Below the pieces are notes generated by a model, which was not told the origin of the DNA, did not search any database, and worked only from the letters and a program-made list of their open reading frames with translations. Shown here in pieces: positions 13,457 through 14,439 of a DNA stretch of 14,439 bases. The stretch is from JAGZEG01 sp963930185 (GTDB lineage Bacteria > Actinomycetota > Coriobacteriia > Coriobacteriales > UMGS124): assembly GCA_963930185.1 (NCBI GenBank), contig CAWVLT010000017.1:1-14439 (forward strand). The letters are read 5' to 3'. Made by a program: the position numbers and the translations under genes. Positions within the stretch are counted from its first letter, which is position 1. Every line of letters starts with the position of its first letter.

Positions 13457-14439
13457 ATGGAGATGAACGAGAACAAGAAGCGAAGAACGATGATCCTCTA
13501 CGTGATCGTGGGCATCCTGGTCATCGTGCTGCTCAACACCATCGTCGCGCCCAACATAGCGCAACCCAAGGTGACGAGCGTCTCCTACACCGACCTGATG
13601 ACCATGGTCAACGACAAGCAGGTCAAGGAGTTCAACTACAACGTGTCGACCGGCGAGATGACGTTCTCGGCCGAGGTCGACGGGCAGCTCCAGTACTTCA
13701 CCACCACCTACTGGCCCGGTGACGACAGTCTGCTTCCCAACCTGTACAACTCCGGCGCCACCGCCAGCACGCAGGTCGTGACCTCCAGCGGCGGCGCCAC
13801 GATGCTCATCTACCTGCTCACGCTGTTCCTGCCCATCCTGATCTTCGTGGGCTTCGGCTGGTGGATGAACCGCAAGCTCAAGAAGCAGCTGGGCGACGAC
13901 AACCCCTCAATGAGCTTCGGCGGCTTCGGCCAGGGGCTGGGACGCTCGGGCGCCAAGATCGTGGCCGAGAAGGAGACCGGCGTCACCTTCGAGGACGTGG
14001 CCGGCCAGGACGAGGCCAAGGAGGCCCTGACCGAGATCGTCGACTTCCTCGACAAGCCCGAGCGCTACGAGGAGATCGGCGCCAAGCTCCCCCGCGGCGC
14101 GCTGCTCGTGGGACCTCCCGGCACCGGCAAGACGCTGCTGGCCAAGGCCGTGGCGGGCGAGGCGCACGTGCCGTTCTTCTCGATCTCGGGCTCGGAGTTC
14201 GTGGAGATGTTCGTGGGCCGCGGCGCCGCAAAGGTGCGTGACCTGTTCAAGCAGGCCAAGGAGAAGGCCCCCTGCATCGTCTTCATCGACGAGATCGACA
14301 CCATCGGCAAAAAGCGCGATGGCGGCGTCATCGGCGGCAACGACGAGCGCGAACAGACCCTCAACCAGCTTTTGACCGAGATGGACGGCTTCGACGCCAA
14401 CAAGGGCGTGGTCATCCTCGCGGCCACCAACCGCCCGGA
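13457..14439 (+). CDS. ftsH: ATP-dependent zinc metalloprotease FtsH, N-terminal part (partial)
   Basis: Membrane-anchored AAA+ protease that extracts and degrades membrane and short-lived cytoplasmic proteins. The first 327 codons are present, running off the right edge without a stop. Membrane helix 1 spans about 11-31, the extracytoplasmic domain about 32-115, helix 2 about 116-137, and the AAA+ domain starts near 175 (TGVTFEDVAGQDEAKEAL). Walker A is GPPGTGKT (219-226), the pore loop MFVG (251-254), and Walker B IVFIDEID (274-281). The NDEREQTLNQLLTEMDGF block and LAATNRP (second region of homology) follow. The zinc protease HEXXH site is beyond the window. ATG at 13457 has AAAGGA about 12 nt upstream (longer than usual) within an AGGAGGAG-rich run; ATG at 13463 is an alternative. 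The sequence after the pore loop is FVGRGAAKVRDLF, whereas most FtsH have FVGVGA. Confidence 0.96.
   Translation, partial: MEMNENKKRRTMILYVIVGILVIVLLNTIVAPNIAQPKVTSVSYTDLMTMVNDKQVKEFNYNVSTGEMTFSAEVDGQLQYFTTTYWPGDDSLLPNLYNSGATASTQVVTSSGGATMLIYLLTLFLPILIFVGFGWWMNRKLKKQLGDDNPSMSFGGFGQGLGRSGAKIVAEKETGVTFEDVAGQDEAKEALTEIVDFLDKPERYEEIGAKLPRGALLVGPPGTGKTLLAKAVAGEAHVPFFSISGSEFVEMFVGRGAAKVRDLFKQAKEKAPCIVFIDEIDTIGKKRDGGVIGGNDEREQTLNQLLTEMDGFDANKGVVILAATNRP

Noticed and set aside
1..14439. A defence island, prophage, toxin-antitoxin pair or biosynthetic cluster
   Set aside because: Reading all frames gave mainly housekeeping genes plus one reductase, one glycosyltransferase and one HAD phosphatase. Nothing supports a multi-gene novel system in this window.

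Overview
The window is high-G+C bacterial DNA with compact genes. It most likely comes from an anaerobic, host-associated actinobacterium of the class Coriobacteriia, with an Atopobium/Olsenella/Collinsella-like relative the best guess. The evidence is the high G+C, a Tat-exported orphan FAD-dependent reductase of the kind abundant in that class, the ileS-lspA-rluD order, and the detailed character of the IleS and FtsH sequences. The assignment is inference from gene content; no search was run.

Layout, left to right. (1) 1-1895, minus strand: guaB (IMP dehydrogenase), then two GC-rich hairpins, then the first 71 codons of leuS. (2) 1896-2102: a divergent promoter region; degV (fatty-acid-binding, FakB type) runs on the plus strand to 2999. 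(3) 2996-3535, minus: a small coiled-coil protein whose stop codon overlaps the degV stop inside a single CTAG. (4) 3585-5442, minus: a Tat-signal FAD reductase with a strong intrinsic terminator behind it and a TATAAT promoter in front. A 46-bp dyad covers the -35 side of that promoter. (5) 5519-6829, minus: a membrane family-2 glycosyltransferase, 38 nt behind rluD. (6) 6868-11302, minus: the translationally coupled operon ileS-lspA-rluD (each junction an ATGA overlap), controlled by a complete T-box riboswitch with an isoleucine AUC specifier and an intrinsic terminator (11355-11676). (7) 11692-12338: about 650 bp with no convincing gene. It contains an AT-rich 160-180 bp segment bounded by inverted repeats that looks like a small non-autonomous mobile element or an invertible segment. 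(8) 12339-13115, minus: a HAD phosphatase whose likely 5' leader is a tandem array of 13-bp repeats. (9) 13457-14439, plus: the first 327 codons of ftsH.

How the genes relate: most are housekeeping. leuS and ileS charge tRNA, guaB makes XMP for GTP synthesis, lspA matures lipoproteins, rluD modifies 23S rRNA, degV supplies fatty acyl groups, and ftsH does membrane proteolysis. The accessory parts are the reductase, the glycosyltransferase and the repeat-bounded segment. I see no multi-gene defence system, CRISPR array, prophage, rRNA or tRNA. The points most worth checking are the repeat-bounded segment at 11922-12103, the dyad operator candidate at 5397-5442, the T-box, and an IMP dehydrogenase that resembles the Tritrichomonas foetus enzyme residue for residue at its catalytic positions.
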